A program made the position numbers and the translations under genes. From Glossina fuscipes (lineage: Eukaryota > Arthropoda > Insecta > Diptera > Glossinidae), in NCBI RefSeq assembly GCF_014805625.2, contig NW_023998423.1:16146545-16210544 (forward strand): a stretch of 64,000 nt of DNA, written 5' to 3'. The notes below the pieces were generated by a model, which saw only the letters and a program-made list of their open reading frames with translations, was not told the origin of the DNA and did no database searches. Each line of letters opens with the position of its first letter. Within the stretch, counting starts at the first letter, position 1. Shown here in pieces: positions 61,756-64,000 of the stretch.

Positions 61756-62948
61756 TTAAGAAAGACAAACTTTGACCAATCCATAATGTAATATGCACTA
61801 TGTAATGGCTAGCATTATTTATGTTAAATTTCAATTATAGAATTTCGAAAGTATAGACATCATAGTATTAATTACTAATTTTGCTATGGCACCTAAATTG
61901 TCTTTACGTCCATACATTTATGCAAATGCTGTCAGGAAAGTGCGGGCAATCGGCAAAAAAAGCCTCAAGTTTTCATCAATCTACGTAAACTCTTTAAAAA
62001 TGGACTACATTTAAATCGAGACACTTAGAACGACATCTAACCAATTGCACGTTCAGTTAACATGATCTTTGAAATATTCCTTATAGACTTAAACTTGGTT
62101 AAACCGTTTCTTCGATATTTTCGATATTTTTGTTTGTGTGATTTCAATCAAGTTAGTCGGAGCTAATTTGAATTCGACTAACAAGCAAATCCTTTGCTCG
62201 GAGATGTTTGTCTTTAGTGCTTAGATATCTTTCGAGTTTGTGGACGAAAATTCTTCTATTCCCACCATAACATTCTACACCACGACTTATCCTTTATTTA
62301 TTAGTTGCCAAAATTGCTATGACCAATAAAACTTTTCGAACTCTCTCTCACTCTCAATTCCGATGATGATTTTGCAATATTTTTTTTTAAATTTAAAGAA
62401 GTTAAAGTTTATATTCTATCAAAGTTTTTTTTAGAAGAAAATCGATTTCCTTCTAACTGAAAGGAATTATTAATAATAATAAAAAAAGAATGAAAAATTT
62501 CATAATTATGATGGAAAATTGGCCAAATCAAAAATTTCAACGGAAATAATAAACACCATAGTTTCGCCTAAAAGAAGGCAAAGAAAATATTTATAGTTTT
62601 TCCTAAAAGCAGGCAAATATTTTTTTGCATATATATATATTTTTTTTTTTTTAAAGTATCTTTACTATGCATTCTCTAACTTGCGAAACAAAAGTTAACT
62701 CCCCGTTATGAATTTCTAATTAAATTTTTTACTTTACCAAGTTTCCAAATTTTTCATTTAAAAGATTCACTAACTTCGTTTGTTTTTTATTTCCTTTTTT
62801 AAAAAAAAAAAAAACAGCATAAACTTGCTCTATAAGTTTTCTGTATAATGAAATTACTGAAATTCTTCTTCATTTTTAATACAGTTTTAATAAGTTTTTC
62901 TTGAACAATTTCCAAAAAATCATTTGCAGATCAACTCAACTATGTACG

Positions 62949-63027
62949 TTCGTTTGTATATCCATTTGTTTGTTTATTTGTTTGATTGCTTGTTTGTTTG
63001 TTTGTGTGTTTGTTTGCATGCATTTGT
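62949..63027 (+). repeat. (TTTG)n tetranucleotide array
   Basis: Imperfect TTTG/TTTA units over about 80 bases. The Thr/Asn/Lys/Gln-rich minus frame across it is a direct reflection of the repeat. Confidence 0.85.
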
Positions 63028-63296
63028 TCCATTTTAATCGGGCCGCACAATTCAATTACGAGAAGATGATTTTGACGTTTTACCAGAAACAAACGAAAAA
63101 TTGCCTTGAAAAACTTTTCCAAACACTTCGAAAACAAAGCCAGAAGTGATGTAACAAAAGAAATGAAGGACAAAGAAAAATAGAAAATAGAAAAGAAAAA
63201 TATGTAAAGAATGCTTGAGCCGGCAAGTTTTACCAATCAAAAGTTACAATCCAACCAATATTATCCTTTTCTGCACAGCGTAGTCGTTTTTCGCTG

Positions 63297-63361
63297 TTTC
63301 TTCCTTTCTTTCTCTTTCTCTTTCTCTTTCTTGTTTTTTTTTTTTTTTTTTTTTTTTTTTT
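63297..63361 (+). repeat. Polypyrimidine tract ending in T28
   Basis: CTTTCT units lead into a run of 28 T residues (63334-63361), broken from them only by one G. The frame here, rich in Phe/Ser or in Lys/Arg on the other strand, is not a gene. Confidence 0.9.
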
Positions 63362-63732
63362 CATTTTCCAGTTCCCTATGTTTGTTACTTTTTCATAGTC
63401 TTTAACCTTAATCAACTATAGAGTGTTTTTTTGCCTACACAAAGATTTAACAAGTCGGAGAAAGATTTGATGCATATATGTATGCTTGTGCATGCACCTA
63501 GAACCTTATGTATCCGAGTAAAAGAAGATAATTTTGCAAATATTGCTCTTTGTGTTCATTGTAACCGCATAAACAAAGATACATCATCCGAAAACATTGT
63601 ACATGCGTATGTTCGGAAACAATACATACAAAAATTCAGACATAAAGTCAGTCACCGTTACTCTCGTTACTAACAAAGCTTGGCACAAGAGACCAGAACA
63701 CTATAATGGATATAATCATAAGTAACAACAAT

Positions 63733-63905
63733 AACGGTACGAAGAAAAAAAAAAAAAAATGGAAAAAAAAAAAACAGAAGACAGGAAAATAAAACAACAC
63801 AGAGCGCACAAAGATGACAATAATAGCAACAAAATCAACAACACTAACAACAAAAATGACAATTACAACGAGAATGGCAACGACAACGACAACAACTACA
63901 ACTAC
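63733..63905 (+). repeat. A-rich and AAC/GACAACG-rich low-complexity tract
   Basis: Two A-rich runs are followed by about 100 bases of AAC, AATGAC and AACGAC units that would encode an Asn/Asp-rich string. Asn-rich tracts do occur in fly proteins, but there is no flanking unique coding sequence here, so I read it as a diverged trinucleotide repeat. Confidence 0.7.
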
Positions 63906-64000
63906 GGTTGCTGTACTAAAGGGTTTTTTTTTAATAAATTTTTTTTTTTTTTTCTTACTGCTATTTCCCTTTGACTACCGATAAATTGAAAACAAAGCGC

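Larger units (their letters stand above)
61756..64000. other. Gene-free AT-rich DNA ending in low-complexity tracts
   Basis: No gene was recognised. The last kilobase is dominated by the three simple-sequence tracts listed separately. Frames across them are low complexity. Confidence 0.65.

Noticed and set aside
63759..63974. Asn/Asp-rich 71-codon frame
   Set aside because: It is a direct translation of AAC/GACAAC low-complexity DNA with no unique flanking coding sequence.
1..64000. Any prokaryotic system (operon, CRISPR array, insertion sequence, phage)
   Set aside because: Composition, microsatellite load, lack of long ORFs and presence of mariner/SINE-type repeats all indicate insect-like nuclear DNA. 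No direct-repeat-spacer array was seen.

Overview
This looks like a gene-free or gene-very-poor piece of a eukaryotic nuclear genome. It is AT-rich throughout, packed with dinucleotide arrays ((CA)n, (AT)n, (GA)n), TATG-type arrays and long A or T homopolymers, and has no bacterial-style ORFs, ribosome binding sites or operons. The repeat content (decayed mariner elements, a tRNA-like SINE family, dispersed repeats with a GTCC/GTCT core like those of flies) points to an insect, most likely a higher dipteran. A tephritid-like fly is my inference from repeat style, not a demonstrated assignment. The window could be intergenic DNA or a large intron. I found no host exon, tRNA gene, rRNA gene or CRISPR array that I can support.

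Layout. 1-15.9 kb is non-coding DNA with simple repeats, including a cluster of four CA/GT arrays at 7.8-8.9 kb and a degenerate three-copy tandem repeat at 5.4-5.5 kb. 15.9-20.2 kb holds a full-length-looking copy of dispersed repeat family A and then a mariner graveyard at 18.1-19.0 kb: a fold-back MITE, an orphan terminal end and a broken transposase. 23.1-25.8 kb has a C/G homopolymer hairpin, a possible transposon helix-turn-helix fragment, and family A copies including a head-to-head pair. 27-36 kb carries a possible MULE fragment, three SINE copies (family B), a 150-bp tandem duplication and another family A copy. 39.5-43 kb has an LTR-like segment, a 450-bp expanded GTCT-type tract and a composite two-unit family A repeat. 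44.5-51.2 kb alternates SINE copies with family A copies. 53.9-54.6 kb is a dead mariner transposase that has lost both catalytic aspartates visible in it. 57 kb has a second composite two-unit family A repeat, and 59.5-59.8 kb a possible LINE 3' end. The remainder is low-complexity DNA.

The coherent signal is two short dispersed repeat families that can be aligned by eye within the window: family A (about 0.3-0.4 kb, GTCC/GTCT core, at least nine copies plus degenerate ones) and family B (about 0.1-0.2 kb, tRNA-like promoter boxes and a shared tail, seven copies). I saw no new defence, metabolic or regulatory gene system. The longest open frames have about the length expected by chance in DNA of this composition.
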